Numbered from the stretch's first letter, positions 28,120 to 38,919 are shown. The stretch: DNA of 39,147 nucleotides from an uncultured Lachnospiraceae bacterium (GCA_947173945.1 CAMWGV010000027.1:1-39147), one strand, 5' to 3'. Program-made: numbers and translations. Notes: a model not told the origin generated them from the letters alone.

Positions 28120-28575
28120 ATGAAAATCAAAAAAATTGGAATTTCAATATGTTTATTAACAATGGTATTAGTGTTTTTCGGAAATACAGCAGGAGCGAGA
28201 GCATTTTATAATGGAACGTCAAAAGTTAAAGTCACATCAGGAAATTTAAGACCTGGTACTGATAGAGCAGAAGCATATTGTTATGCTTGTGTTGAGGGAA
28301 ACCGTTTTACGAATAGAAAAACTAATAGTCGTACAGCGGGAACTGGATATATATTTTATTATAGTCCGTCGAAAAAGAAATATACAACTAAAGACTTTAA
28401 TGGAATAAAAACTATATACAAATCAGGAGAAAAATTTGAGATAATAAATAAGAAAGGAAAAGATCTTGATAATAAATACAAGGATGTGTATGCAATGTCA
28501 ATATATTGTACATTTACACTTAAATGTAACAAATGTGGTGCATATGAAAGACGTATAAAAAATGCAATTGAATAA
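28120..28575 (+). CDS. Small secreted basic cysteine-containing protein, unknown
   Basis: The 151-aa precursor has a clear signal peptide (KIKKIG, hydrophobic 7-20) with a likely signal peptidase I site after ARA at residue 28. The mature ~123 residues are rich in Lys, Arg, Tyr and Thr, with five cysteines: CYAC at 54-57, Cys130, and CNKC at 136-139. The two CxxC pairs could bind zinc or form disulfides. I do not recognise a family. It is the first gene of a tight four-gene operon with two half permeases and an ATPase, so it may be the exporter's substrate, its partner, or a sensor or immunity factor. GGGGAG sits about ten bases before the ATG. Confidence 0.72.
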   Translation: MKIKKIGISICLLTMVLVFFGNTAGARAFYNGTSKVKVTSGNLRPGTDRAEAYCYACVEGNRFTNRKTNSRTAGTGYIFYYSPSKKKYTTKDFNGIKTIYKSGEKFEIINKKGKDLDNKYKDVYAMSIYCTFTLKCNKCGAYERRIKNAIE

Positions 28576-28587
28576 GGATAAGCAACA

Positions 28588-29787
28588 ATGAATTACATAT
28601 ATTTTTTAATTCAAAAGAATAAGGAACGATTTGGAACATTTCTCATGTATACTATACTGATTGGTTTGTTCACAGCTTTTTTCGGATTTACATTAGGTAA
28701 CGTGAGCTATGAACAGGAAGGTATAAAACTTCTTAAAGACATGGAAAACTGTTGCTTTATTGTGTCATATTCTGATGAAGGTGTATTTTATAATGAAAGT
28801 GTATTATATGACGAAGATGAATTGTATAATGAAACCCCTTTTATTACGGTAGATAAGCTTCCGAAAAAAGATGATATTATATATGATGCAGGAATTTTTA
28901 GAATTGATGAAGTTTGGAGTGATGCTGATATTTTATCATCGTCCCAACTATTTGCTTCACATATAAATTGGAATCTGGCAGAGGGAAAAGGTTTTACTGA
29001 CAATCCTAATGAGGTTATTTTGCTAGGCAATAAAGGATATTATCAAATTGGAGATATAATAGAGATTAAAAATGATGATGGCGAAATTATTTGTCAATGT
29101 GAGGTTGTAGGAATAAATAGATATCCTGTTTTTTTAGAAGAAAATGGTAATATAGGGACAGAATATGATGAATATGATGATTTTGTATGCACTATACCTT
29201 TCGCTTTTGTAACTGGAAATTACAGAAACGGTGTGGACGGAGAAACAATGTTCCTAAATCCTAAAAATGCGTTGGCATATGAGTATGGTAGTAAAAACGT
29301 TAGTTATATTTTTACAACTCAATCTGATATATCAGATAAAAAAGATGCATTTCGTGAGTTTGAGGAATACGGTGAACTTAATTTAGTGAGTGAACTTCAA
29401 AAGAGAAAAATGTCTTTCTGGGATATGGATACTGCGATATTGGATGTTTGCCTTCTGATTATATTCATATGTGGAGTCATTGTGCATAATTACCTGTCAA
29501 TCGTTCGAAATCAACGTGAATATGGTATTTACTATATGCTTGGAATGAGCTGGAACAAGCTTGTTGTTTTGTTGTCGCTTCAGAATATATTTGCCTTTGT
29601 ATGTGGTTTTTTACTTGGAAGCTCATTTGTTTATCGTGCGTCATTAAAGGTAGATATATTATTTATATGGAAAAACCAGTTTGGTATTCTTGCAGGTGTT
29701 TTGGGGATTTATCTCATATCAATTATACCGATTTTGCTAAAAATGCGTAAGCTGGACCCGGTGGAACTGATTATAAAAGAGGAGTAA
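28588..29787 (+). CDS. FtsX-like ABC permease, half-size subunit 1
   Basis: The 399-aa protein has one FtsX unit: TM1 about 17-37, an acidic, Asp/Glu/Tyr-rich extracellular domain (about 40-280), then TMs near 285-305, 325-348 and 363-384. The segment between TM2 and TM3 (NQREYGIYYMLGMSWNKL) matches the usual R-x-x-E-x-G/A-x-x-x-x-LG coupling region. The C-terminus (KLDPVELIIKEE) is typical of FtsX permeases. It starts 12 bases after the secreted-protein gene, and the next permease begins one base after its stop. Together the two halves would form a heterodimeric exporter. Confidence 0.85.
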   Translation: MNYIYFLIQKNKERFGTFLMYTILIGLFTAFFGFTLGNVSYEQEGIKLLKDMENCCFIVSYSDEGVFYNESVLYDEDELYNETPFITVDKLPKKDDIIYDAGIFRIDEVWSDADILSSSQLFASHINWNLAEGKGFTDNPNEVILLGNKGYYQIGDIIEIKNDDGEIICQCEVVGINRYPVFLEENGNIGTEYDEYDDFVCTIPFAFVTGNYRNGVDGETMFLNPKNALAYEYGSKNVSYIFTTQSDISDKKDAFREFEEYGELNLVSELQKRKMSFWDMDTAILDVCLLIIFICGVIVHNYLSIVRNQREYGIYYMLGMSWNKLVVLLSLQNIFAFVCGFLLGSSFVYRASLKVDILFIWKNQFGILAGVLGIYLISIIPILLKMRKLDPVELIIKEE

Positions 29788-29788
29788 T

Positions 29789-30805
29789 ATGTGGAAACTA
29801 TTAAAAGAAAGCATAAGGCATTACAGAAAATTGATTATTGCATGTATCATAGTTACTATGCTTGTTTATGGTGCGACACAGGTGATGCTTACATATTATT
29901 ATCATGATATTATATCTAATCAGGATGAAGCAAGATATATGCAATGCGAAATTTTTTTGAAGAAGCCAATTGCCATAAGTGAGCTGTCAGATGTGGAAGA
30001 CTATTGTATTCAAAATATACCGGATTATGATATGTCAGCATATGTTGTGAATGAAGTAGATGGATTTAACATCATCGCTGTAAAGCCGGGAGATGAAGCA
30101 AAGCTTTGTAAAGGTGCGGAAGCACTCAAAGTTGATGAGGCAATTGTCATGTCAGTTTTTTTGCCCATCCTTGAGGAAATGTACAGTGGTTACATAGGAA
30201 TTGCAACATCAAATGTTGTGGTATGTGGATGCACACCGCTTTTTGTTGGAGCTATTGTATCTGTTGAGTCAGTGAAGTCGGAAGCGGTAAGCAGTATGGT
30301 AATATCCTGCACAAAACCGATTACGTATAGTGACAGGGTTAAAATTAAAAAAGCATTTAAAGATATAAATGTTGATGCTGATATAAGTTATATGACAGAG
30401 TTTAAATGGCTGTTAGGCAACGTGGAATATTATAAAGCTTCGGTTATACTCGGACTGGGAATCGTTATTTTTGCATTGCTGTCAATTGGAATTTTGGTGA
30501 GCTATATGATTCAGAAGCAGAAAAAGGAAATCATTGTGTTTATGCTCTGTGGAGCAAATATAAGACATCTGCGGCGATTTTATATAGGAGAGTATATGCT
30601 TATGCAGCTGCTATCCCTGCTTTTTGGATGTGGAGTAGCATTTATTATGGTAAGATTTATGGGAATATTTGAATTTAATGATGTGTATGTTCTTCCATTT
30701 ATTTTATGCATTATTATTTCTATATGTTGTGGACTGATGGAAGTAATCACGATTAACCGGTTGCTTAAAAAGGATATAAATGTACAGTGGAGGAAGCTTG
30801 TATGA
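29789..30805 (+). CDS. FtsX-like ABC permease, half-size subunit 2
   Basis: The 338-aa protein has TM1 about 15-38, an extracellular domain (about 40-215), and three further TMs near 217-240, 270-291 and 300-325. MIQKQKKEIIVFMLCGANIRHLRRF between TM2 and TM3 is the cytoplasmic coupling region, with the E-x-x-x-x-x-x-x-G pattern of FtsX permeases. It is shorter and more diverged than its neighbour. Its ribosome site (GAGGAG) lies inside the end of the preceding gene, and its stop overlaps the ATPase start as ATGA, so translation is probably coupled. Likely the second half of the heterodimer. Confidence 0.8.
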   Translation: MWKLLKESIRHYRKLIIACIIVTMLVYGATQVMLTYYYHDIISNQDEARYMQCEIFLKKPIAISELSDVEDYCIQNIPDYDMSAYVVNEVDGFNIIAVKPGDEAKLCKGAEALKVDEAIVMSVFLPILEEMYSGYIGIATSNVVVCGCTPLFVGAIVSVESVKSEAVSSMVISCTKPITYSDRVKIKKAFKDINVDADISYMTEFKWLLGNVEYYKASVILGLGIVIFALLSIGILVSYMIQKQKKEIIVFMLCGANIRHLRRFYIGEYMLMQLLSLLFGCGVAFIMVRFMGIFEFNDVYVLPFILCIIISICCGLMEVITINRLLKKDINVQWRKLV

Positions 30806-31488
30806 CATTAGTTAAAATGAATAAGATTAGTAAAATATATAATAAGGGTAAAAAGAACCAGTTCAAGGCATTGAATGAGATTGATTTCAGTGTCGATGAA
30901 GGAGATATGATTGCCATAAGAGGAAGCTCTGGTGCAGGAAAATCTACATTGCTTCATATCATCGGCTGCATGGATACACAAACCTCAGGTCATTACTATT
31001 TTTGCGGAGAGTATGTAAAAGATATGACCCAGCAGCAAAAGGCAGTGATTCGAAATAAAAAAATCGGATTTGTATTGCAGGATTTTGGACTTTTGGAATA
31101 CCAGAGTGTTTTGGATGCCGTTTCATTGCCACTGTTGTTTTCAAATGAAATACCTGTAAGTAAAATGAAAAAGCACTGCCTAGAGTATCTGGCTGAGGTT
31201 GGACTTCAGGGGTATGCAACAAAGACTGTAAATGAACTTTCGGGAGGAGAAAAACAGCGGGTTGCCATTGCAAGAGCTTTAGTAAATAATCCGTCACTTA
31301 TCTTGGCAGACGAGCCTACAGGTGCACTTGATGAGGAAAATGCCTACAATGTAATGAAGCTTCTCCAGAAGTTAAACGAGAACGGAAAGGCTGTAGTAAT
31401 TGTCACTCACGATTCAGATATCGCAAATATGTGCAAAACACAAATTACAATGAAATATGGTGAATTAAAAAGTGCTGATGAAAAATAA
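30802..31488 (+). CDS. ABC transporter ATP-binding protein of the second exporter
   Basis: The 228-aa ATPase starts at ATG 30802, seven bases after GGAGGA; an in-frame GTG at 30787 is less likely. Motifs: Walker A GSSGAGKST, Q-loop VLQDFGLL, signature LSGGEKQR, Walker B LILADEPTGALDEE, H-loop VTHD. This is the same MacB/LolD-type subfamily as the ATPase at 24707 but clearly diverged from it. It completes the secreted protein-permease-permease-ATPase operon under module B. Confidence 0.93.
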   Translation: MTLVKMNKISKIYNKGKKNQFKALNEIDFSVDEGDMIAIRGSSGAGKSTLLHIIGCMDTQTSGHYYFCGEYVKDMTQQQKAVIRNKKIGFVLQDFGLLEYQSVLDAVSLPLLFSNEIPVSKMKKHCLEYLAEVGLQGYATKTVNELSGGEKQRVAIARALVNNPSLILADEPTGALDEENAYNVMKLLQKLNENGKAVVIVTHDSDIANMCKTQITMKYGELKSADEK

Positions 31489-31504
31489 GTTTTAAATTAA
31501 TATG

Positions 31505-31533
31505 ATGACAAAACAAAAAGTATGGTGTATAAT
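31505..31533 (+). promoter_or_regulatory. Promoter for the XRE regulator
   Basis: ATGACA at 31505-31510 and TATAAT at 31528-31533 with an ideal 17-base spacer. It lacks the GTAC array of modules A and B, so the regulator gene is probably expressed independently of the exporters. Confidence 0.65.
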
Positions 31534-31613
31534 TTGTATTCAATAGGGGATTTTTAGTTTCTTATACATATATGTTCTGTCAGAAAATTCTACAAAAGAG
31601 GGGAGATTCGTGA

Positions 31614-31826
31614 ATGTATGACAAGAATGCCATCGGAAAGAGGATTAAAGCACTTCGCTGTATAACCGGAAAAACACAGCTTGAGGTGGCGCGGGAAATT
31701 GGAATATCCGTGGAAACAATCCGTAAGCTTGAGCAGGGGAAAAGGGGGTTGTCCTTAGAGATATTAGATTCGATAAAGGACTATTATGGTGCTGAGTTAG
31801 AGTATATATTGTATGGTGATAATTAA
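31614..31826 (+). CDS. Single-domain XRE/Cro-type HTH regulator
   Basis: The 70-aa protein is essentially only a helix-turn-helix: MYDKNAIGKRIKALRCITGKTQLEVAREIGISVETIRKLEQGKRG includes the five-helix XRE core, with the recognition helix at about residues 32-42, followed by a short helix. No ligand or dimer domain is visible. GAGGGGAGA precedes the ATG. Its position at the end of the exporter region, with its own promoter, makes it a candidate to bind the GTAC boxes in modules A and B; this is inference. The start codon overlaps another ATG at 31618 in a different frame, which quickly stops. Confidence 0.85.
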   Translation: MYDKNAIGKRIKALRCITGKTQLEVAREIGISVETIRKLEQGKRGLSLEILDSIKDYYGAELEYILYGDN

Positions 31827-31839
31827 ATTGGATTCTTAT

Positions 31840-31877
31840 GCTGTCTGTCTGAACTATATGGGATGGACAGCTTTTTT
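31840..31877 (+). terminator. Intrinsic terminator after the XRE gene
   Basis: GCTGTCTGTC at 31840-31849 pairs with GATGGACAGC at 31862-31871 (two wobble pairs) around a 12-base loop, followed by six T residues. Confidence 0.82.
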
Positions 31878-31901
31878 ATGTAAAAATTATATTTTTTATG
31901 C

Positions 31902-31930
31902 TTGACAACAACTATATGTAGTGATAGATT
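31902..31930 (+). promoter_or_regulatory. Promoter of the hrcA-dnaK operon
   Basis: A perfect TTGACA at 31902-31907, a 17-base spacer and TAGATT at 31925-31930. This is the strongest sigma-A promoter in the window, and the CIRCE operator follows 12 bases later. Confidence 0.88.
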
Positions 31931-31942
31931 ATCATATATAGA

Positions 31943-31969
31943 TTAGCACTCGGATTAAATGAGTGCTAA
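31943..31969 (+). promoter_or_regulatory. CIRCE operator of the hrcA-dnaK operon
   Basis: TTAGCACTC at 31943-31951, nine-base spacer, GAGTGCTAA at 31961-31969, both arms perfect. HrcA, the first gene of this operon, binds CIRCE, so the operon should be autoregulated. Confidence 0.98.
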
Positions 31970-32017
31970 TAATACGATTTTGAATAGGCTGATGTTCAAA
32001 ACAGGAAGGGTGATGAT

Positions 32018-33061
32018 ATGGAGCTTGATGAGCGTAAGAAGAAAATCCTTAAAGCCATTATAGCGAATTACCTAGAGACAGGTGAGCCGGTTGGTTCACG
32101 AACAATTTCAAAGTATACAGACCTTAATTTAAGTTCAGCAACAATTCGAAATGAGATGGCTGATCTGGAGGAGATGGGTTATATTATACAGCCACACACT
32201 TCCGCAGGAAGAATTCCAACTGACATGGGCTACAGATTTTATGTTGACAGTCTCATGGAGGAAAAAGGAGACGTGGAGGAAGAAAAAAGCTCGCTTTTGG
32301 AACGGGTTGACAGGATGGAGCTTTTACTGAAACAGGTTGCCAAGGTACTGGCTTACAACACAAACTACGCTACCATGGTTACGGCACCCAAGTATAAGAA
32401 GACAGTGAAATTTATACAGCTTTCAAGAGTTGACATGGATAATCTTTTAGCTGTCATTGTAGTGGAAGGAAACATTATCAAGAATAAGCTTATAGATGTA
32501 AAGGTAGAGCTGGATAATGAGGACGTTTTGAAGTTTAATATACTTCTTAATACATTTCTTCAGGGTGCATCATTAGAGGATATCAATTTAGAAATGATTC
32601 AGGCTATGAAGGCACAATCCGGTGAGTATGCTCCTATACTTGAGGACATATTTTCGGGGATTGTGGATGCCATACATGATGCTAACGAATTGGAAATTTA
32701 TACCAGCGGTGCCACAAATATCCTGAAATATCCTGAAATAGGCGATATAAGGCAAACGAGCGAGTTGCTTGAAACATTTGAAGATAAAAATGAGCTGTCA
32801 CATCTTATAGAAGAAACTGTAAGTAAGGCAGACGGTACAGGAATTCAGGTGTATATCGGCGAGGAGGCACCGGGACAAAATATGAAAGACTGTTCCATTG
32901 TAACAGCCACATATAAGATGCCGGAAGGAGCCGAGGGTACGATTGGTATATTAGGTCCCAAAAGGATGGATTACAAAAAGGTAGTAAATACACTGAAAAA
33001 TCTTACGATTGAGTTGGATGAGATATTTAAAAAAGGTGAAGGGGTGAATAATGATGGCTAA
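32018..33061 (+). CDS. hrcA: Heat-inducible transcription repressor HrcA
   Basis: The 347-aa repressor binds CIRCE and is kept active by GroEL. The N-terminal winged-helix region is clear (ERKKKILKAIIANYLETGEPVGS, then SSATIRNEMADLEEMGYI and HTSAGRIPTDMGYRFYVD), followed by the GAF-like and dimerisation domains. Standard length. The GGAAGG ribosome site lies about eight bases before the ATG. It heads hrcA-grpE-dnaK-dnaJ-prmA, the usual Firmicute order, and its 3' end overlaps grpE by 11 bases. Expected targets here: both CIRCE sites. Confidence 0.98.
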   Translation: MELDERKKKILKAIIANYLETGEPVGSRTISKYTDLNLSSATIRNEMADLEEMGYIIQPHTSAGRIPTDMGYRFYVDSLMEEKGDVEEEKSSLLERVDRMELLLKQVAKVLAYNTNYATMVTAPKYKKTVKFIQLSRVDMDNLLAVIVVEGNIIKNKLIDVKVELDNEDVLKFNILLNTFLQGASLEDINLEMIQAMKAQSGEYAPILEDIFSGIVDAIHDANELEIYTSGATNILKYPEIGDIRQTSELLETFEDKNELSHLIEETVSKADGTGIQVYIGEEAPGQNMKDCSIVTATYKMPEGAEGTIGILGPKRMDYKKVVNTLKNLTIELDEIFKKGEGVNNDG

Positions 33062-33731
33062 ATCAAATAGCGGAAAATCAGGAAAGAAAGTGGTTACTGA
33101 TCAGGAGCTTAAGGATGTTGCTACAGAGGAAGTCACAGCTACTGACGAAGCGCCTGAAGTAGAAGGTACAGATGTCAATGTTGATGAGGTTGAAGAGGTA
33201 CCTGCAGACGATCCTGAGGCAGCTATGGCGGCCAAGCCAAAGCCGGTTCCTAAGGGAAGCAGAAGAGGAAGTAAAGCTCTGATGCTTGAGCTTGAAAAAG
33301 TAAAGGAAATTGCCCAAGGGAATGAAGATAAATATAAAAGGCTTCTTGCAGAGTTTGACAATGCAAGACAGAGAAACGAAAAAGAGTCAAAGAAAATGTA
33401 TGACATAGGTGCAAAAGAGGTATTAGAGAAGCTGCTCCCTGTAGTGGACAATTTCGAGAGAGCCCTTGACAGTATCCCTGAGGAGGATAGGGAAAGAAGC
33501 TTTGAACAGGGCGTTGACAAAATATACAGGCAGCTTATGGTGTATCTTGAAAGCATAGAGGTAGTTCCGATGAATGCAGTCGGAACAGCATTTAATCCGG
33601 ATTTACACAATGCAGTTATCCATGTTGAAGATGAAGAATATGGTGAAAACATTGTTGTAGAGGAAATGCAAAAGGGCTATATGTATAAAGATCAAGTATT
33701 AAGACATAGTATGGTAAAGGTTGCAAACTAA
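33051..33731 (+). CDS. grpE: Nucleotide exchange factor GrpE
   Basis: The 226-aa product speeds ADP release from DnaK. The first ~75 residues are acidic and disordered (EEVTATDEAPEVEGTD and similar), followed by the long dimerising coiled coil (about 75-135, KYKRLLAEFDNARQRNEKE) and the beta-rich head with the conserved GTAFNPDLHNAVIH and GYMYKDQVLRHSMVKVAN end. ATG 33051 and 33054 are adjacent and in frame; either could be used. It overlaps hrcA, consistent with translational coupling. Confidence 0.97.
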   Translation: MMAKSNSGKSGKKVVTDQELKDVATEEVTATDEAPEVEGTDVNVDEVEEVPADDPEAAMAAKPKPVPKGSRRGSKALMLELEKVKEIAQGNEDKYKRLLAEFDNARQRNEKESKKMYDIGAKEVLEKLLPVVDNFERALDSIPEEDRERSFEQGVDKIYRQLMVYLESIEVVPMNAVGTAFNPDLHNAVIHVEDEEYGENIVVEEMQKGYMYKDQVLRHSMVKVAN

Positions 33732-33741
33732 AACATAATAA

Positions 33742-35622
<1,881 letters not shown>

Positions 35623-35677
35623 TGAAATAACACAAGAAAACAGATATTTCCAAGAAAGAAATTAAGGGTGAATGTAG

Positions 35678-36838
35678 ATGGCTGATAAGAGAGATTATTA
35701 TGAAGTGCTTGGCGTCACAAAAGGCGTCACTGATGCTGAATTAAAAAAAGCATACCGCAAGGTAGCTAAGAAATATCATCCCGACACGAATCCGGGCGAT
35801 TTGGAGGCTGAAGAGAAGTTCAAGGAAGCAGCCGAGGCATATGCCGTATTGTCAGACCCGGAGAAACGGTCAAAGTATGACCAGTTTGGTCATGCTGCCT
35901 TTGAACAGGGTGGTGGTCCCGGTGGATTTGGCGGATTTGATTTCGCAGATATGGGAGATATCTTCGGAGATATTTTTGGAGATATGTTTGGCGGCGGTTC
36001 CAGACACCGTCAGTCAAACGGACCTGTTAAGGGAGCCAACATCAAAACTACGGTTCGTGTATCCTTTGAGGAAGCAGTTTTCGGTACTCAGGAGGAACTT
36101 GAGTTACCGCTTAAGGACGAGTGTGATGTTTGTAAGGGCAGTGGCTCACAGCCTGGTCATCAGCCGGAAACCTGTTCAAAATGTGCAGGAAAGGGTCAGG
36201 TTGTGTTTACACAGCAATCGCTGTTCGGTATGGCTAGAACGGTTCAGACGTGTCCGGACTGTGGTGGTTCCGGTAAAATTGTAAAATATAAGTGTAGTAA
36301 TTGTGCCGGTAGCGGATTTGTAAAGAGCAAGAAAAAAATACAGGTTGCAGTACCGGCTGGTATAGACAATGGACAGAGTATTCGTATAAGAGAAAAGGGT
36401 GAGCCGGGAATAAACGGCGGTGGCAGAGGAGATTTGCTTGTTACCGTTTTGGTTGACAGACATCCAGTTTTTCAGAGACAGGAGTATGACCTTTATTCTT
36501 CGGAGCCGATAAGCTTTACTCAGGCAGCTCTTGGTGGCAGGGTTACGATAACAACGATCGATGGACCTTATGAGCTTGATATTAAGCCGGGTACACAGAC
36601 TGACACAAAGGTTAAGCTTAAGGGTAAGGGTGTTCCTACACTTCGTAACAAGACTGTACGTGGTGACCATTATGTAACACTTGTTGTACAGGTTCCTGAC
36701 AAGCTTACAGAGGAACAGAAGTCTATACTTAACCAGTATGCAAATACTACAACGGTAAATGCAAGGTCATCAACGGATTCGGCAGGTGGATTCAGCTTTG
36801 GTGACCACAAGAAGAAAAAGGGATTTAAGAAATTATGA
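35678..36838 (+). CDS. dnaJ: Chaperone DnaJ (Hsp40, type I)
   Basis: The 386-aa co-chaperone stimulates the DnaK ATPase. The J-domain (about 5-70) has the HPD motif in [11 protein letters not shown]; a Gly/Phe-rich linker follows ([19 protein letters not shown]). Four zinc-binding CxxCxGxG repeats are present: [24 protein letters not shown] and CSNCAGSG. The C-terminal substrate-binding domains are complete, with a Lys-rich end (KKKKGFKKL). The stop overlaps the prmA start as ATGA. Confidence 0.99.
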   Translation: MADKRDYYEVLGVTKGVTDAELKKAYRKVAKKYHPDTNPGDLEAEEKFKEAAEAYAVLSDPEKRSKYDQFGHAAFEQGGGPGGFGGFDFADMGDIFGDIFGDMFGGGSRHRQSNGPVKGANIKTTVRVSFEEAVFGTQEELELPLKDECDVCKGSGSQPGHQPETCSKCAGKGQVVFTQQSLFGMARTVQTCPDCGGSGKIVKYKCSNCAGSGFVKSKKKIQVAVPAGIDNGQSIRIREKGEPGINGGGRGDLLVTVLVDRHPVFQRQEYDLYSSEPISFTQAALGGRVTITTIDGPYELDIKPGTQTDTKVKLKGKGVPTLRNKTVRGDHYVTLVVQVPDKLTEEQKSILNQYANTTTVNARSSTDSAGGFSFGDHKKKKGFKKL

Positions 36839-37884
36839 TGTGGACAAAAATTTCAATCGACACAAGCTGTGAGGCTGTAGATTTGCTCAGTGCCTTTCTT
36901 GATGAGAAAGGCGTGGAGGGAATTATGATTGAAGATAATGTTCCACTTACCGATGAAGATAAGGAAGCTATGTTTGTGGACATCCCATTGATAACAGGTG
37001 AGGATGACGGAACAGCAAGGGTGTCATGCTTTGTTACATCAGAGCAGACGGATGACCCGGCAAGTGCTGAAAACGTAAGCTTCGATATCGAAAGCTTAAA
37101 GGCGGATATAGCAGCAGAGCTTATCCGCCTTAAAGAGTTTATACCGGTAGGGACTATGAACATAGAAACTTCAGTCACGGAAGATACAGACTGGATGAAT
37201 AACTGGAAGAAGTTTTTTAAACCATTCCGCCTGTATGATAATATTGTTATCAAGCCAACATGGGAAGAATATAATGACAAAAATACGGATGATATCGTTG
37301 TTGAGATAGACCCGGGAATTGCGTTTGGCACAGGTTCCCATGAGACAACAAAGCTGTGTATCGGACAGCTAAAGAAATATTTAAAAAGCGGAGACAGTGT
37401 TTTTGATGTGGGCTCAGGCAGTGGAATACTGTCAATCATAAGTTCTCTTTTGGGAGCTGGCTTTGTTCATGGAATGGATATTGATGCGGTTGCCGAACGG
37501 GCAGGAAAAGAAAATGCCAAGTTGAACCATATAGAAGATGACAAGCTTGTATTTACATGTGGAAATCTTTTAGGAGAAAATGTGATAGGCAAGGATGATT
37601 CCTACAGTCTGACAGGCGCCTATAAAAAGCAACCGGATATTTCCGATAATCCGTATTTGAACAGAAAATATGATATTGTGGTGGCAAATATACTTGCTGA
37701 AGTAATCATTCCGCTCTCTGCGGTAATCGGGCAGTATATAGAAAAGGACGGCTATTATATAACATCAGGAATTATAAATGAGAAGGAGGAGGCTGTAAAA
37801 CAGGCTCTGTTATCAAATGGCTTCAAAATTATTGATACACTCTATATGGGTGAGTGGGTTTCAATCGTTGCCACTCCCGCCTGA
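36835..37884 (+). CDS. prmA: Ribosomal protein L11 methyltransferase PrmA
   Basis: The 349-aa enzyme trimethylates ribosomal protein L11 using S-adenosylmethionine. The SAM site is [12 protein letters not shown] (about 189-200); other marks are [16 protein letters not shown] and the catalytic-region motif [10 protein letters not shown] (about 282-291). At 349 aa it is longer than the usual ~290-320. Part of the excess is a stretch at about 250-278 ([16 protein letters not shown] and following), between the Rossmann strands and NILA. It overlaps dnaJ by four bases, and its 3' end overlaps the convergent LysR gene by 24 bases. Confidence 0.94.
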   Translation: MMWTKISIDTSCEAVDLLSAFLDEKGVEGIMIEDNVPLTDEDKEAMFVDIPLITGEDDGTARVSCFVTSEQTDDPASAENVSFDIESLKADIAAELIRLKEFIPVGTMNIETSVTEDTDWMNNWKKFFKPFRLYDNIVIKPTWEEYNDKNTDDIVVEIDPGIAFGTGSHETTKLCIGQLKKYLKSGDSVFDVGSGSGILSIISSLLGAGFVHGMDIDAVAERAGKENAKLNHIEDDKLVFTCGNLLGENVIGKDDSYSLTGAYKKQPDISDNPYLNRKYDIVVANILAEVIIPLSAVIGQYIEKDGYYITSGIINEKEEAVKQALLSNGFKIIDTLYMGEWVSIVATPA

Positions 37885-38919
37885 TTCATGGCTCAGTCCA
37901 TCGTCAACAGGTACAATATCCGATGTACAAAATTCAATAAATTTATTTAAGGCTGCAGGCTTTGATTTGCTTTCATGGTAAATAAAGCCTACAGTTCTTT
38001 TTTTGACCGCATGCTCAAGAGGAAGCTCTATTATGGTTCCTGCATTAAGCTGTTCTAATGCAAATTCACGCACGATACTTGCAACACCCATTCCTATTGT
38101 GGCAAAGTCAATCAAAAGGTCCATGTTGTTTATTTCAAGAATCTGATTTGGAAATATATTGTGCTTGGATAAATATTCATCAATGTGCGTTCTTGTAATA
38201 TTGTTTTTTTCTAAAAGCATAAGGTTTGATTTTTCCAGTATTTCCTTCGTGGACATTTCCTTGGTGTAAGTATGATTGACGGTATTTGTTCTTTGATTAT
38301 TTTCGGAAAGAAGATTCGTGTAATTTCCGGCAAAAAGCCACGGATTATTTTCTGTGTAGTTGTCGTCCTGTTCACGCAGTGTAAGGTTGCTCAAATAAGA
38401 GTGGCTTGCAACAAAAATATCGTGGATTTCCGTTACAGGTTGAAAATGAAATCCGGTTGGTATATTTGTTTCACAGATAAGCCCGATATCTATTTTATTT
38501 TCCTGTAACAGCTTAAGTGTATTGATTGTGGAATGACAGTCGATATACATTTTAATGTGTGGATTTGCCACAATGAATTCCTGAAGATAATCAAGAAGAA
38601 TAAACTTACACAGTGACGTGCTGACCCCTATTCTCAGCTGACCGATACCCAGCTCATTTATTCTTTTCAGCTCGTCCTCCCCACGTGATATGCTGTCAAA
38701 TGCATTTGAAATATGGTTATAAAGTATTTCACCTTCAGCAGTAAGCTTAACACCCTTTGAGGTTCTGTCAAAAAGCTTTGTTCCAAGTCCGTTTTCCAAA
38801 TTGGAAATAGATTTGCTTATTGCAGGCTGGCTGATGAAAAGTGCATCTGCTGCGTGGCTTATGTTTTGCTTTTTTGCAACTGTATAAAAAACTTTGTAAT
38901 TATTTAAATTCTCGTACAT
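37861..38919 (-). CDS. LysR-family transcriptional regulator
   Basis: The 352-aa product starts at the minus-strand ATG ending at 38919, five bases after GGAGGA; a longer in-frame start at 38967 lacks a site. The N-terminal winged helix is typical (NYKVFYTVAKKQNISHAADALFISQPAISKSI), followed by the linker helix and a periplasmic-binding-like effector domain. It is about 50 residues longer than most LysR proteins, apparently due to a polar insert near 195-235 (Asn/Thr/Glu-rich). The inducer is unknown. A 23 bp palindrome lies upstream, and the target gene would normally be divergent, but the contig runs into rodent sequence there. Confidence 0.92.
   Translation of the reverse strand: MYENLNNYKVFYTVAKKQNISHAADALFISQPAISKSISNLENGLGTKLFDRTSKGVKLTAEGEILYNHISNAFDSISRGEDELKRINELGIGQLRIGVSTSLCKFILLDYLQEFIVANPHIKMYIDCHSTINTLKLLQENKIDIGLICETNIPTGFHFQPVTEIHDIFVASHSYLSNLTLREQDDNYTENNPWLFAGNYTNLLSENNQRTNTVNHTYTKEMSTKEILEKSNLMLLEKNNITRTHIDEYLSKHNIFPNQILEINNMDLLIDFATIGMGVASIVREFALEQLNAGTIIELPLEHAVKKRTVGFIYHESKSKPAALNKFIEFCTSDIVPVDDGLSHESGGSGND

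Noticed and set aside
28120-31488. Lactococcin 972-type bacteriocin operon
   Set aside because: The plan (secreted protein, large membrane proteins, ATPase) is similar, but the secreted protein lacks lactococcin 972 features and has CxxC pairs instead. Kept only as an analogy.
33101-33652. 183-codon minus-strand open frame opposite grpE
   Set aside because: A shadow of grpE with Ser/Leu-rich low-complexity translation and no ribosome site.
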